Assembly: GCA_002189035.1 (NCBI GenBank)
Contig: CM007992.1
Location: 1,054,001-1,118,000, forward strand
Length of the DNA stretch: 64,000 nucleotides
Direction of reading: 5' to 3'
Origin: Utricularia gibba
Lineage: Eukaryota; Streptophyta; Magnoliopsida; Lamiales; Lentibulariaceae
Below are positions 1 through 16,800 of this stretch, one piece after another. Below the pieces are notes generated by a model, which saw only the letters and a list, made by a program, of their open reading frames with translations, was not told the origin of the DNA and searched no databases. Every line of letters begins with the position of its first letter. Position 1 is the first letter of the stretch. The translations under genes were made by a program, and so were the position numbers.

Positions 1-1944
1 AGAGACCTGGAGAGCCAGATTGTCCAGTAAGTTGAATCCAAATGCTTTTTGTGAACGTTTCTAGGAGCCAATATCAAAATATGTTTTATTTTCTTGATTG
101 CAGTACTTTCTAAATACCAAAAGATGCAAGTTCGGTAGCAGGTGCAAATTCAATCATCCTAAGGATTTAGGTGTGCTGCAGGTGAGACTTTGGGATGACA
201 ATCTCGCATCCCTAAACTATCAATGTTTCACTGGATGATGTGATCCAGTCCTGAAGGCTTATGATTTACTTTCAGGGAGGCCTTGAGGATTGTCCTTCCT
301 CTTTCTTGCCTGAGAGACCAACTGAACCTCAATGTGCTGTAAGATTCTTTCCAAAAAGATCTCATTTCAACCTGAAATGAATGATTAAGTAGGGTGTGTG
401 CAATCAGTTCTATATGAAGACTGGGAGTTGTAAATTTGGTGCCACTTGCAAATTTGACCATCCTAAATGCGTGCAACCACAATCGGATGGAGATGAAAGC
501 GGCACACTCGGGCATTACAAAGTACCTGGAAATACAAAGCCAATTGATCTGTCTGTTTCCCCAGCATTGACTTATAACTCAAAGGGTTTTCCAATCCGAT
601 TGGTAGGTGTCAATGGTTGGAAAAGTGCTATGTGAGGATTTGAACTTTTGTTCCTTGATATTTCTGATCCCTACTTTCTTGCTTCTGTTGCTCAGGGAGA
701 AGAAGATTGCCCTTTCTACTTAAAAACTGGCAGGTTTGGTTATCCCCACTATCTTATAATAGTTGTTCCCAAATTCATGATGCACGTATACCTACTAAAG
801 TAATTGCTTCCTAATATGTTTTTCTACTAAATCAGTTGCAAGTTTGGGGCTACTTGCCGCTTTAACCATCCAGACAGATATGGTATGTAGGCTGACCGTC
901 TATACTTTTTTTATGTTCTTTTCCAGTCTGTCATTATTTTCACCAACCATCAATCTACGTGCATCAGCTCTCACACCTGGTCATCTAACTTCACCCTCAA
1001 CGAATTTTAGTATCAATGTTCCAACTGCTTCCTTGTTGTCAAATTTTGATCCCAGGCTGACACAGGCATCGACAAAGTTGGTACTTTTTTCCGTTTCTTA
1101 TCCATACGTTTGGTAGCTAGCTGATCCTCAACTCCCTTCACATGCCACTGAAGGGATTTTTTCTTTAAAGTGCTTATGGTTTCAGTTTTATTATCAATGT
1201 TTGTTTATGCTTGTCTTTTTTAATCTAATTTTTTTTTATTGTAAAAATGGTAGCACCATCTAGGGCCATTTGTTGCATTTATGCAGCGTTATTTTTATGT
1301 GACAAGATTTTTAGAATGATTTCCACTGCATATAATGCTGAGTATCTTTTTTCTTCTTAATCTTTTACAGCTTGGGTTGGTGCCTACGATTTATCCTCAG
1401 CGTCCTGGACAAACTGAATGTGATGTATGTACATTTACACCCTGGACCCCCTTCGATCCTCATTTTTCAGTAGTAAATCTGCTAAAGATAGAGTTTTGCT
1501 ATGCGTGTTCTCAGCCTTGAAACATCTGTTTCCGGCAATTTTACATATTTATGTACTTCCTTGATTTTGGAGTTCTTCACCCATGCGTTTCTTTTTGCAG
1601 TATTACATGAAAACCGGTTCATGCCGATTTGGGGGTAGCTGCAAATTTCACCACCCAATTGACCGATCTGCACGCAGTGTATCCACTACAGCACATCAAA
1701 TGGAAAACGTAAAGCTTACCCTGGCAGGACTTCCAAGACGAGAGGTAGTACTGCCTTAGCATGTGCACTATGGATGGATGCATAGCTTGCTCTACATTTT
1801 TTTGGCCTGGAAGCCAGTCTCTGTGCTCTGATCACCTTTTTATAGGATGCAATACATTGCCCGTTTTACATGAAGACGGGTACGTGCAAATACGGCGCTA
1901 CGTGCAAGTTCGATCACCCGCCCCGGGAGAGTTGGTGGCATTAG
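1..1944 (+). CDS. HUA1: HUA1-like CCCH zinc-finger RNA-binding protein (5' partial, 3' frameshift)
   Basis: Arabidopsis HUA1 (C3H37) is a nuclear RNA-binding protein with six CCCH fingers that promotes processing of AGAMOUS pre-mRNA. Exons I infer: <1-26, 104-181, 276-338, 408-602, 696-733, 836-882, 968-1080, 1371-1424, 1601-1744, 1846-1944; intron phases agree throughout. Five C-x8-C-x5-C-x3-H fingers are visible: exons 1-2 ([10 protein letters not shown]), exons 3-4 ([10 protein letters not shown]), exons 5-6 ([10 protein letters not shown]), exons 8-9 ([10 protein letters not shown]) and exon 10 ([10 protein letters not shown]). The sixth must lie left of the window. The linker [12 protein letters not shown] before finger 5 is typical of HUA1. 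After the last finger the frame breaks: it reads [10 protein letters not shown] and stops at 1944, whereas the next frame reads [19 protein letters not shown] and stops at 1985, which is the expected HUA1 tail. One C appears missing in 1921-1924. Family assignment is firm; the exact orthologue name is likely. Confidence 0.88.
1921..1924 (+). other. Apparent 1-base loss in a C run, HUA1 last exon
   Basis: The finger ends ...GAT CAC CCG and is followed by CCCC GGG AGA G. The family has H-P-P-P-G-E here, which needs five C. With four, the frame shifts and stops at 1942-1944. The shifted-out frame continues to encode a HUA1-like tail to 1985. Confidence 0.7.
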
Positions 1945-1985
1945 CCACATCCAAGAGCAGTGCTCGTGAAGAGATTGATGGTTGA

Positions 1986-2957
1986 GGTGCATGAGTCCAT
2001 ATTGCGTTGTTTCATGGTTCCACAGTGTTCATTCAGGTTGCATGAATGTGTTGTGCTGTTCTGTAGTCGATTTACTTCGGGTTTCAATATCTGGTAGCTA
2101 ATCTGCATTCCATGCTGGTGGGTCGCCGGGGCGGAAAATGGGTTTTTCTGGATCATTTATGTTGGAATTTAATTTAAAAATTGGATTAAATTTGTTGGAA
2201 AATCACCTAATTTTGGTAATTTTAAAATATTGAATTATTTAAATAATTATATTATTTATTTTAAAACTAGTTTATAAATGTATTTATATTATAATATTAA
2301 ATTATATATTAATTTAATTATTAAAATTTATAATATATATTTTATTTTATTAAATTTTACAATATAATTTTATATTATCTCATAAATAATTTTATAATTT
2401 AAAATTTATTTTATTTATATATTCTTAAAATTAATCATATTTTTTATATAATATAAAACAGAGCTTCAAATTATAAAACATAGAAAAAAAATGAAGTTTT
2501 ACTAAAATTTAAATTAGTAATAATTGGTAAATAAAATTGATAAAATAAATTGGTTGATTCATGAATTTTCATTTTTTTTGAGGGCATTCTAATTCTTTTT
2601 TTCATTGAAATGAGATCTTCAATGTATTTTAAGGTTTAATTTGGAATATCTCATGCTCTAGAGAATTTTTATAAAATAAATTTTATTATAAAAAATGAGT
2701 AATTCCTATATCAAAAAATAAAAAATTTATTATTTTAAAAAAATTGTAAAATTTCAATTTCTAATTTTTTTATGAGTATTATTTAATTTAATTTTTGATA
2801 AAAATTATACTAAAGAAAACCTAATATGTGGTAGTTGTTTTTTGGGTGAGGGTAGTTTACATATATAGTAACCAAATTTTTACACAACCAAGATAACCGT
2901 TTTCGTTTAGCTCTTTCCTCGTCGGACCCAATCACATTTAGCTCATGTGTGGCGAAA
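1986..2957. other. Intergenic: HUA1 3' region, extreme AT block, ABCD2 promoter
   Basis: No gene is seen. From about 2160 to 2820 the sequence is almost pure A/T with long oligo-A and oligo-T tracts, of the kind found in matrix-attachment regions. Around 2820-2957 composition returns to normal and should contain the ABCD2 promoter and leader. Confidence 0.6.
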
Positions 2958-5900
2958 ATGCTCTCTTCGTGGTCTAGAATGATCGGCGTGGAGTCTCCGC
3001 TCCATCTTCCGCCAGCCTCTCGGAGCTCCTTAAGCCTGCACGGTGGCGGACGTGGCTGCAAGATGAGGCACAGAAAGGCGAACCATGCCACCATGCTAAG
3101 GAAGCAGCAGGAGCTTTCCGGATTGTTTGGAGGGGATTCTTCCGGCCGGAGGTCCATTTGTGTGCGTTCCAGCGATTCCTCGGTTTCGTCGTCTCCTGTG
3201 ACACAGCCGGATGAGGTGAACGAGTTAGACAGCTTCTTATTGAGTAGTTGTCAATTCCGATTGTACTTGAAGTATTTATTATGTTATTTAGGATAACGCG
3301 GGAAGGAAGGTTCCTGATGTGCAAAGTCTGGTGAAGCGGCTTTGGAAAGTGGCAGCTCCTTATTGGTTTTCGGATGATAAAGTGCAAGCTCGTTGGCGGC
3401 TTGCTGCTGTTTTCGCTCTAACTTTGGGGACAACTGGAATTAGTGTTGGCTTCAATTTTTTGGGCCGCGACTTTTATAACGCCCTTGCCAGTACGATTTC
3501 TTTTCCCCAATCTTGAATAGCTTTGTTTTTGGTTCTGAATTTTTCATTTTTCTTGAGGAAGCCAATTAGCTGATTCTGTTTTGGTTTATGAAAGACAAGG
3601 ACCAGGAGCAGTTCAGTAAGCAGTTGCTGTACTATCTAGGTGCTTTTGCTGGTGGAATTCCGGTGAGCATATTGCTCCGTTTTTTTAGGTACATATGAAA
3701 AATCCTTCGTCATTCTTTTTGCTGTTTTTACGATCAATACGTATTTGGGTGCTTAATGTTATGAGATCTTTAAGTTCATACGTCTGCTACTCATTTCTTT
3801 TTTCTTGGGTCGTCCGCATTGGGAAAAGTTTTATAATCATGCCTTCCGTGTTTGAAAACTTTTTCCATATGGCTTTAAGTGGGTAAAGGATAGCGGTTTT
3901 TGTTTGTATTTTTTGGAAAAAAATATACTTGGTTCTGGCAATTTTCCAAACAAGGAATCTAAAATTTTATTAAACTAGCAGTTGGAGTCCTTACAATGTT
4001 TTTATCTTCTATCCTTGTTGTCTGGTATCAGCGGTTGACGGATCTGTGTTTTTCAGGTATTTGTTTTGAGGGATTATGCAAAAGATACTTTATCTTTAAG
4101 ATGGAGGTCTTGGATGACAAGCTTCTACCTGGATCGCTATCTAAAGAATCGAACATTTTACAAAATTCAATCTCAGTCAATAATTGACAATCCTGATCAG
4201 AGAATTGTTGATGATTTAAGTTCTTTCACTGGGACAGCGCTGGCATTTTCTTTGACTCTCTTTAACGCTACGGTGGATTTGATATCTTTTAGTAATATTT
4301 TATATGGTATTTATCCTCCTCTGTTCCTCGTACTTCTTGGTTACTCACTGGGTGGAACAGCTATCAGTGTGTTCCTTGGAAAGGTATTTTTTTGTCATCT
4401 CATGATACGTTCGAATTTACCATCTCTCTTTTCCTCAATTGTAACACGAACTGCGCCTTGGTTCGTCTTAGGGACTGGTGAATCTGAACTTTTTGCAAGA
4501 GAAAAAAGAAGCAGATTTTCGTTATGGACTTGTTCGCATTCGAGAGAATGCAGAGTCCATTGCATTTTACGGTGGGGAGGGAAATGAGACACAGTTATTA
4601 ATGCAGCGGTTCAGAAGTGCCTTCGATAATCTTAGTGTATGTGAAATCTCTAGGACTCCACTCTTTCAAAATTTATGATCTGCATTAGCAATCCCTTTGT
4701 TATGCTTCTCATAAAGATTTTCATTTTTTTTTCATTCCTAAGCAAGCAATATATTTTATGATTTGCATTCTGGATTTTAAGGGTACCTTATTATGCTCAT
4801 ATTTCACTGCAGAAACTGTTGATATCTTCCCGGAATCTGGACTTCTTCACCAATGGCTATCGATATCTTATCCAGATTCTTCCTGCAGCCGTTGTTGCAC
4901 CCATGTATTTCTCAGGAAAAATAGAGTTTGGTGTCATAAATCAGTCCGTCTCGGCTTTCAACCACATACTTGGTGATTTTTCTCTCATTGTCTATCAATT
5001 TCAGGCAATCAGTGCGTTCTCTGCTGTCATAGATCGACTAGGTATGCCTTCTTCCTGATGTACAATGTCCTAAAACTATTTTATCTTCCTCGAGTTTTAT
5101 AGTGATCAAAACTTCAATATATTGTCTACATTAGGTGAATTTGATGATCTTCTAGACTCAAATGAACCCGATACTGACTCCAAAGCGGTAGAAATTTCTC
5201 GGTCATATGCTGATACAAGCAATCCTCTCTCTCCTAATGGGTCTCTACCCCTTGGAGGCAGTTCGAGGTTGTTGCTATCTATCAAGCACTTAACTCTTTT
5301 GACCCCAAGCAGAGCCACCCTTATCAGGGACTTGTCATTTGATGTTTGTGAAAAGGAGCATCTTCTGGTCAGTATTTCTCCTAGATTTCTGTTCAAACAA
5401 AAACTGTTCTGCTGATTTTCCCGGCCCATCAACAGATTTCAGGACCCAGTGGGAGCGGCAAAACATCATTATTAAGGGCAGTGGCAGGTCTTTGGAGCTA
5501 TGGAACGGGCACAATCACATTCTACGACAAGTCTCATTTTGGTTCCATGAACCAAGAGGGAATAGAGACACAAAGAGTATTCTTCCTCCCACAAAGGCCT
5601 TATATGGTCCTAGGAACACTACGACAGCAGCTGCTCTACCCTTGTTGGAATGAACATTCAGCAACTCCCTCGGACACCGATAAACCTGTTGAAATGAACG
5701 GTATTTCACCTTTACCAGGCCAAGTTCTGCATTAGGCCAGCTCCTTACTGATCTTTTTTCCAGGTTCCTTGTCTTTCTTGACCCCTGCAAAGAACGTCGA
5801 TGAAGAAACAACCAAGCCCAGCACAGATGATCTAACTCAAGCACTTGAAAACGTTCGACTCGGCTACATATTGTCCCGTTTCGACCTCGACTCCACACAG

Positions 5901-6286
5901 GAATGGTCCAGTGTTCTTTCCATTGGTGAGCAGCAACGCCTGGCGTTTGCACGACTCCTTCTCGCAAAACCCAAGTTGGTCCTACTGGATGAGTCCACCA
6001 GCGCCCTGGATGAACCCAACGAGGTATTATCCACTTCCGTACAATCAACATTCCAATCTTCACACACTGTGCTGATTTTGATTCTCCGATCATTCATCAG
6101 GCGCATCTGTACCGCCTCCTCGACGACTCCGGCATCACGTACATAAGCATCGGCCACCGTCGAAGCCTTTTCGAACACCACAGAAATGTTGTGTACATAT
6201 CACCATTAGAAACATCCAGCACTCACCTCAACTGGAGCTTTGAACCTCTAGACAAGGACTCTGCTCCCTCCCCATCTTCATACTGA
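2958..6286 (+). CDS. ABCD2: ABC transporter D family member 2-like (half transporter, plastid-predicted)
   Basis: Half-size ABC transporter of the ALD/ABCD family: one membrane domain then one nucleotide-binding domain. Arabidopsis ABCD2 is predicted to be chloroplastic; its substrate is not established. Exons: 2958-3215, 3292-3490, 3595-3662, 4057-4383, 4472-4636, 4813-5041, 5135-5367, 5436-5700, 5764-6023, 6101-6286 (729 aa). The first 85 residues are rich in S and R and poor in acidic residues, like a transit peptide. The membrane part carries the family motifs [10 protein letters not shown] and [18 protein letters not shown]. Walker A is GPSGSGKTS (about aa 496-504), the signature is LSIGEQQ (about 634) and Walker B is LVLLDES with the D-loop SALDE; the H-loop is ISIGH. 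The signature is LSxGEQQ rather than LSGGQ, as I recall for ABCD2. The ATG at 2958 is chosen because the reading frame upstream lacks another ATG. Confidence 0.92.
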
Positions 6287-6896
6287 ATGAGGTAACCGAT
6301 GCCCTCATTCTTCAGGTTCAAACATCATGTATCGCTGGTTTTACTTAGTGCAGAAGCGAATCATTTTTTTTCCTTATCCGTACAACCAAGTGGTTGTGTT
6401 TTGTCTGTGTATGGTGGTTGTGTCAAGAAAACTTAAAAAGTCACCGAAGAGATATTTAGTAATATAGTATATTTTAATTATTTACGATTAAAAAATATGT
6501 ATTACATAGTTAAAATTAAAAATTTGATACTTATTTTGTTAGATGATATTCGTTTCTTATATCTAATATTTAAGATGCGTTTGATTGTTTGATACAAAGT
6601 GAGTATAAGTAACTATTTATTTGATATCTTATTGAATGTTTAACTATTTTATAGATCAAAACCTACATATAATATTTTATAAATCTAATTTGTAGGTATT
6701 TTTTAAATCTACTAATAAAAGATCTCACGAGGAACGGTGTGGGCAAAAAGGGGAATGCGTTGTTTGCCAAGCAACCGCGTGTTTATTCGAAGCATAAGTG
6801 ATGCCCATTTGAAGTGTTAAATGGCGAGGGACACGTCGTCGCTGCCGAGGCAGGCACCGCAGGTTTCTCATCTCCGAAGGTTGCGCTGACGAAACA
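6287..6896. other. Intergenic: ABCD2 3' end and VTE1 promoter
   Basis: AT-rich DNA without a supported gene. A short segment near 6565-6600 (gatgcgtttgattgtttgat) resembles terminal sequence of plant MITEs, but I could not define an element. The VTE1 leader begins somewhere after about 6725. Confidence 0.5.
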
Positions 6897-9742
<2,846 letters not shown>

Positions 9743-10853
9743 TCCAAAGCAGCCAACCCTTGAGGCTCACTTCCTCCCAAGCCAAGGCTATATGCTACCG
9801 TTCCATCATCATAAGCTTCTTTTGGAACATTTGTTTTGATTAGAGTTTTAAATAATTTTAAAAAATCTGAATCGTTTGTACAAACAGTTCAATGTTTGGA
9901 CGTTTGAATAGGGCTGTTCAAACTATTCAATTATGATTAAATCAATAATTAGATCGTAAATTATAATTTAATTATGTTTGAATTGTGATTAGGCCATAAA
10001 TTTTTTCTATTTCAAATTTTTATTGATGATTTAAAACGATTCAATTGTAATTTAATTACGATTTTTTAAACATTGATTTTGACAAAGTATTCATATTTCT
10101 TCTTCTAAGAAAACATTTATTTTAATAAAGGAAAACGATTAGTTTTTTTGTAGAAATTTATTTATTGATTTTATTTTTTGAAATAAAATTATTTATATTT
10201 GATTATGATAACTGTTTTTGGAATTTTTGTATTGAAATAAAATTTATTCGGTTTTAATATAGAGCAGTAATTGGATCATATTCATGTGGATGTTTGCCAA
10301 AAATCATGCACATTTAATGTGAACGGCCCAAGCTTATAATCATGTTCGGAAGCCCATTTACTATGAAAGGCCCAAGACCAATACCATCTTCTTCTCAGAA
10401 AAGGCCGACTATTAACCGCGAGGGCGTGAAATCCGGCCGTCGGCCCAGCGCAGTTGCTCTCCCGCCTTCTTCTTCTTCTTCTTCGATTATACTCCTGCAG
10501 CGGCTGGCTGTCTATCGTTGTCTTCTTCTCGCGTGTTTCATCGTTGGCGCAAGCTTCAAGGGTTCTCGAATTGCACGAGTCCTCGAACGAATTTCCAGTT
10601 TGGGCTGTACGTCAAGAGGGGCTCAGGACTTGGAGTTTGGTAAATTTATCTTTTTCTTTATGAGCTCTGATTTTTGTTATGATTTTCCGAGGATGTTCTA
10701 ATGAGCTCTAGTATGCTTCCACTGTTCTGTCTACTAATGTTGTAGGGTAAAAGGAGAATCAGATTTGTTGATATATCTGGTGATCGCGGTTCTATATACA
10801 TATATAGCTCATTAAAGAAGGCGGGAAGTGTTTCTATGTTTTCTCATGCAACC
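9743..10853. other. Intergenic plus NRPA1 promoter and leader
   Basis: 9743-10330 is AT-rich and carries repeated short words such as attcaattatgattaaat. From 10330 the composition becomes normal, with a (CTT) microsatellite at about 10466-10484. A possible leader intron runs from near 10640 (tttg/gtaaattt) to near 10745 (ttgtag/ggtaaa). The open frame at 10342-10701 has no recognisable protein content and is taken as leader. Confidence 0.5.
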
Positions 10854-13800
10854 ATGGCCGTGGAGGCAGTACGTTTCAGTTTCATGAGCGACCAGGAAGT
10901 GAGGAAGCTCAGCGTTAAGAAGATTACAAATGTCAACTTACTGGACACATTGAATAAGCCGATTGCGGATGGACTCTACGACCCAGCTTTGGGTCCGCCT
11001 GATGACATATCCACGTAAAACTCGTGTGATTTACTGAGGCTTTATAGGATTTTAAATGCCTTTGGAGAAAGAAGAATAAGTACAACTTTTTTGATTTGGA
11101 AAATTGTTTTGCAGATGTGCATCTTGCGGGCAGCGTTCGTTTCATTGCCCTGGACACTGTGGACATATAGACCTTGTTTCAGTGGTCTATAATCCGCTTT
11201 TATTTAATATGCTGAGTAACATTTTGAACAACACATGCTTCACATGCTTTCAGTTTCGCTCATCCCGGCAGCAGGTGAGGTGGCACTAAGACCTTAGACT
11301 TGTAGTGTTATTAGTATGTGTGGTTTCATTGGCTAGTCCTACTTAATTTATTATTGTATTGGTGTACTTGACATAATGTACATGTAATGTAGGTGGATGG
11401 CTGTGTTTATTTGCTGGAACGGATTAAGAAGGGTGACATTATAGGCGCTAGAAAGTTGAGGTCACAATTATCTGGAAAGTCAATGGACGCCAATGGGCAG
11501 AATGTCGAGCCTGTGCCAGAGGATAGTGTTGGGAACCATTCGTCTAGTTCAGTAGTTCTATCAGGGACCCAAGATAAACAAGAAGGTAGTAGACAAGAAT
11601 CTTGGGATTCAATACAGCTTAGTGAAGCCACGAGTGTCATCAATGAATTCTTAAAGAGAAGGGGAAATCAGTGCAGGAACTGCGAAGCTCGCAATCCAAA
11701 ACTAACCAAGCCAACCTTTGGATGGTTGCATGTGGTATGTAGAATGGCATTCGCATGAATCTGATGGTACCTGAAAATTTTTCATCTGGCATCTGTATTA
11801 TTCGTATATTAACTGGCATGAATCATGATAGCAGCTAAATTTATCAAATAATTCCTAGCATCATAAGAATATCAACTCAACAAAAGAATTCTTTCTAAAT
11901 TCAAGAGCTTGTGTTTCTTGTTGAGCATCAAAGATATCCTCATGTGCTATCATTGACACTAGGTCTTATGTGCTCTTCACTTGAATTGTCACAAATCATA
12001 TGATAGATAAAAGCTAGATAGGTTCAATTCGGGCCTTTGATTACGTCTATGTCATGTTTTTTTCCTTACAGAAAGGGCTGCCTAATGTTATTCGATCAGA
12101 AGCTATTCGACGAAGTGGCTTAGATGTAGCACGGATTCATGAAGAGGATGAGTCTTTACCTGAGGTGGTAAATGCCGATAGTCCTAGGAAGAGGGGCTCA
12201 GGTTTGATAAATATGAATCAGGATTTGGGGGATAAAGAAAAAGCAAAATCGAGACATCTCTTGCCATCGGAGGTTGCTGCATTAGTTTTTTGTTTAACAT
12301 TCTTCACTCAGATTAAACTTACATGTGGTGAATACCATTTTTAACAGGTAAGAGAAATTATGAGGCAGTTATGGGAGAATGAACGTGATCTCTGCTCATA
12401 TATATGTGATATTCAGCAAAATAAATCTCATGTTTCAGCAAACAAAATGGGTTACTCCATTTTTTTCCTTGAGACTGTTCTAGTACCTCCAACAAAATTC
12501 CGGCCACCAGCAAGAGCGGGTGATTCTGTAAGTATTAATTCCATGATTGGAATCTTCTCAATGAAAAGAATTTAGGTAGTGAGTATTTGACTGAAATATG
12601 TTTTAAGGATATCTCTGAATTCATAATTATGCAAATGATTATTTTGGACGTTTGCATGGATATTTTTATCCGACATTCAACTGGTTTTCTTGCTTTCTAG
12701 ATGAGAAAATTTTGGGCATCATAGCTGCGTGGGTTCATGTTATTAATTTTGATGCCAGAAACAAGTGCAGTTGATGATGCTATACGGTTCATTTCAGGTG
12801 ATGGAGCATCCACACACTGTTCTCCTAGGGAAGGTGCTGGTGTCAAATGTTGCTCTTGGAAATGCCCATGTTAATAATGCAGAGCGTTCCAAAATGATTG
12901 CTCGCTGGATGGATTTGCAGCAATCTGTCAATGTGTTATTTGATAGCAAAACTGGGGCCAGTACGCAAGCTGTTTACTCCTTAACTTTTTTTGTGGCTAT
13001 TGTCTATTTATTTATGCCTTTCTTTTCACCAGATAATCTGTAGTTCACCCATTGTTGCCCATGGAGGAGTACTACAAACATCGAAGTCATTTTTTATTAG
13101 AAAAGTTCAAGCTGCATATATTTCTTCCTAGCATCAGCTTGTCCGACATTCATTGACATTTTATTAAATTTCAAAATATTCATTTTATTTTTTTGACAGC
13201 TCAAGCTCAAAAAGACGGTGCCTCTGGGATTTGCCAGTTCCTTGAAAAGAAGGAGGGCCTCTTCCGTCAAAAAATGATGGGGAAGAGGGTAAATTATGCA
13301 TGCCGGTCTGTGATATCTCCAGATCCTTATCTGGCTGTCAATGAAATTGGAATTCCTCCATACTTTGCTTTGAGATTAACTTATCCAGAGGTATTAATAT
13401 ATCAAAATGCTCTTGTATGGATGTTTGTAACTCAATTTTAGTTTGATGTAATATGACTGTGAAAGCACATGACTATATCATTAGCCTGGATTATCACAAA
13501 TACTTATTTCTCAACAAGTTTTCTTTCTGTAACCGGTTTGCTTTTGCATTGGAATCGGAGCATTGTATTTTTGCTCTAGAACTTGTAATAATTATTCGAG
13601 TTAAAGATGTTCAAATGCAGATTTATGCACAGCTTTGAATGATAGAACAATTGCTATCATTTTGATTCACTTTTTCAATTTGTTCCTTTTGCTTCTACAA
13701 TGTTGACCTTTGATGACGTCGTCTTGTTGTTGAATTACATGCAGAGGGTTACCCCTTGGAATGTTAAGAAGTTGAAGTCTGCAGTCATTAATGGCCCTGA

Positions 13801-16800
13801 GATGCACCCTGGAGCTACAACTTATGTTGATAGTGTAGCTACTGTCAAGTTGACCATGCAGAAGAAAGCCCGTATAGTAATATCCCGAAAATTGCCTTCC
13901 TCCAGGGGTGAAGCTACACAAGTAGAGAAGAATCAGCTAGATTTTGAAGGAAAAGTCGTCTATCGCCATTTGCAAGATGGTGATGTTGTGCTTGTAAATC
14001 GTCAGGTATACAATGTGATGGTATTCCTGTACTCATCTTAGGTTCACAATTGATTTTCTGAAAATGGTCATCGACGAACCCAAATACTATATGCATCCAC
14101 CTCTGTGTTTCTGTGCATGACTGTATTATTTTTTTTTCTTCCTAAAGGGGCATTCCCACCCCCATTCCTATGGCACATTGCCTCCATCCGTTGCTTTAGC
14201 TGCCTAAATTGGCAGGGCACCTTTCCGCGATTGAGAAGGAATGCATGACCCATGACCTGATTCAAACCCTGCAGCTCGTATTTTTTTTATATTTGATGCT
14301 GTAAATTTCTTAACTACGGATATCTTTTTTTGTCCCTCTGTGAGAACTAAGTTCTTAACACCAGTCAGTAAGACCTTTTAGTAACATACATAGAACGAAA
14401 ACTTGGATTGTGGTGATTCTGATGTGATTTTTTATTCACATTTGATTTAGACACTATTTGACTGGATGCATTTTCTTCCCAGCCTACCCTTCACAAGCCG
14501 AGCATAATGGCTCATGTTGTCCGTGTATTAAAAGGGGAAAGGACACTTAGAATGCATTATGCAAATTGCAGGTGAGGCATTTTTTTTTATTTATGTTCTT
14601 TATTACTGTTTCCATTTCGTTTAAATCATCCACTTAAGAGACTCTTACAGAGTAACAGCCAGTGTTATTCCCGCGGGATGGGGTGTATGTTGTGCTGATG
14701 TGGTCTTATGGTTTTGCCATCTTTTTAGTTGTAGATGTTTTCCTGCAATATTCGTATATGAAATAATTTTGTACTTGGATTATGGCATCATGCTCCAAAT
14801 TCAATCATCACTCATTAACTATTTCAAATTAATTGTTTGAATGGTGTCTTACATCTTATGCTGGCTACAGTTCATATAATGCTGATTTTGATGGTGATGA
14901 GATTAATGTTCATTTCCCCCAAGATGAACTCTCTCGAGCAGAAGCTTACAACATAGTGAATGCCAACGAACAGTACATTGTTCCCACAAGGGGTGATACC
15001 GTGAGAGGCTTGATCCAGGTTTGAATATTAGTGCTAGCAATTATTAGCTGTGCACTAAAGCCTTTTTTCCATTTTTCCTTTATATTCCGACTTTGGTTCT
15101 CTTTTCTATTCATATTTTCATGTTAAATGTGTTATATTTGCTTCACAAAAAATGCAGGATCATATAGTTGCTGCTGTGCTTCTCACCCTTAAGAGTACAT
15201 TTCTTACTCGTAGTGAGTTTAGCCAATTGCTTTATGGATCTGGCGTTTTTGCATTTGGGACTCGATCAGTTCTTGGTAGCTGTTCCAGTAAAGTATCACT
15301 CCTTGACTCAGAAGGGTTTTTAGAGTCTGTTTTACCAACAATATGGAAACCAGAGCCTCTCTGGACTGGAAAGCAGGTAAATCTTGCCTGTTCGCCAATT
15401 TCTATTATTGTTCTCGAGGGTTTCACATAATATGATCTCAAATTGGATGTATTATTTTAGGTATTAACTGCAATAATGTTATGGTAATTAGCCGTGTTTT
15501 GTTTTTATCCAGGTCATTACAGCATTGTTGAATTACATAACCCGAGGTTCCTCTCCATGTATCATAAAAAATCAGGCTAAGCTTCCAAAGAGCTACTTTT
15601 CTGATGGTTCTAATAAGCAAGACGAAGATGAAGACCAGAATGCTGAAAACAACTTGTTAGTTTGGAAAAATGAACTAGTTCGTGGTGTTATAGACAAGGC
15701 CCAGTTTGGAAAGTATGGTTTGGTGCACACTGTGCAGGAGCTCTATGGATCTAAGAGTGCTGGAATTTTGCTTTCTGCTTTAAGTCGCTTATTTACTGTC
15801 TTCTTACAGGTGCTTCTTATGTAAATTCTGTACTCCCTTTGAAATATGCTAGTGATGATTCAGTCTTGCAATTGAAACGAATTCTTTTTGTGTATCATAG
15901 ATGCATGGTTTCACATGTGGCGTTGACGACCTTATGATATTACCTCAATATGATGCACGAAGGAAGGAGAAACTTGAACAGGATGATGTTGGCGAAGAAG
16001 TACATTGTGATTTTGTTAAGTTCAAACCAGGCCAAATAGGTACCTTTTTTGCATATGCTTTGTTAAACAAGTCCCATAGCAGTATGCTTACTTTTATGGT
16101 TCTTCACTTTTGTACATAAGGTCTTGAAGAGCTCCAGTTGGAAGTTGAGAAAGTTTTATCCAGGGACAAGGAATCTGCCACTGCATTTTTGGATATGAAA
16201 ATGAAAAACAATTTAACAAGTAAACTAACCAGGGAAGGTTCCCAAGTACTGAAGCATTTACTGACTGATGGCTTGCTAAAACCATTCCCAAAGAATTGCA
16301 TCTCTGTCATGACAACAACTGGGGCAAAGGGCAGTACGGTAAGTTTAGACTCCTTAATTGCAGATATGTTAAGTTGATGCATACTACTTTTAACACCAAA
16401 TGCATGAAATTATTAGGGTTCTTTTTTTTCTTTTTTTGTTAAAAGTCACATTTTGTTTTGACACCGTATACTCTAGTCATCTTAAAACTTTTGGGATGTT
16501 CACCGTTCCTTTTGATCTCAAAGGATTCAATGTTCTGCATTGACTGTGAAATTTACTCCGTAGATCTTTTATTTCTTTACTGCCTTTGTATTTATAATTT
16601 TTTAACATGAAAAATAAAACATTGTGTATTGTAATAGGTGAACTTCCAGCAAATATCCGGCTATCTTGGTCAACAAGAGTTGGAAGGTAAACGAGTGCCA
16701 AGAATGGTGTCTGGGAAGACATTACCCTCTTTTCCTCCGTGGGATTATACATCCAGAGCTGGTGGTTTTATAACAGATAGGTTCCTTTCTGGACTACGGC

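Noticed and set aside
5515-6093. 192-aa open frame on the minus strand
   Set aside because: It lies antisense to the ABCD2 nucleotide-binding exons, whose Walker and signature motifs are on the plus strand; no family resemblance in the antisense product.
10342-10701. 119-aa open frame upstream of NRPA1
   Set aside because: Ser-repeat from a CTT microsatellite and no recognisable domain; it fits a 5' leader with a possible leader intron.
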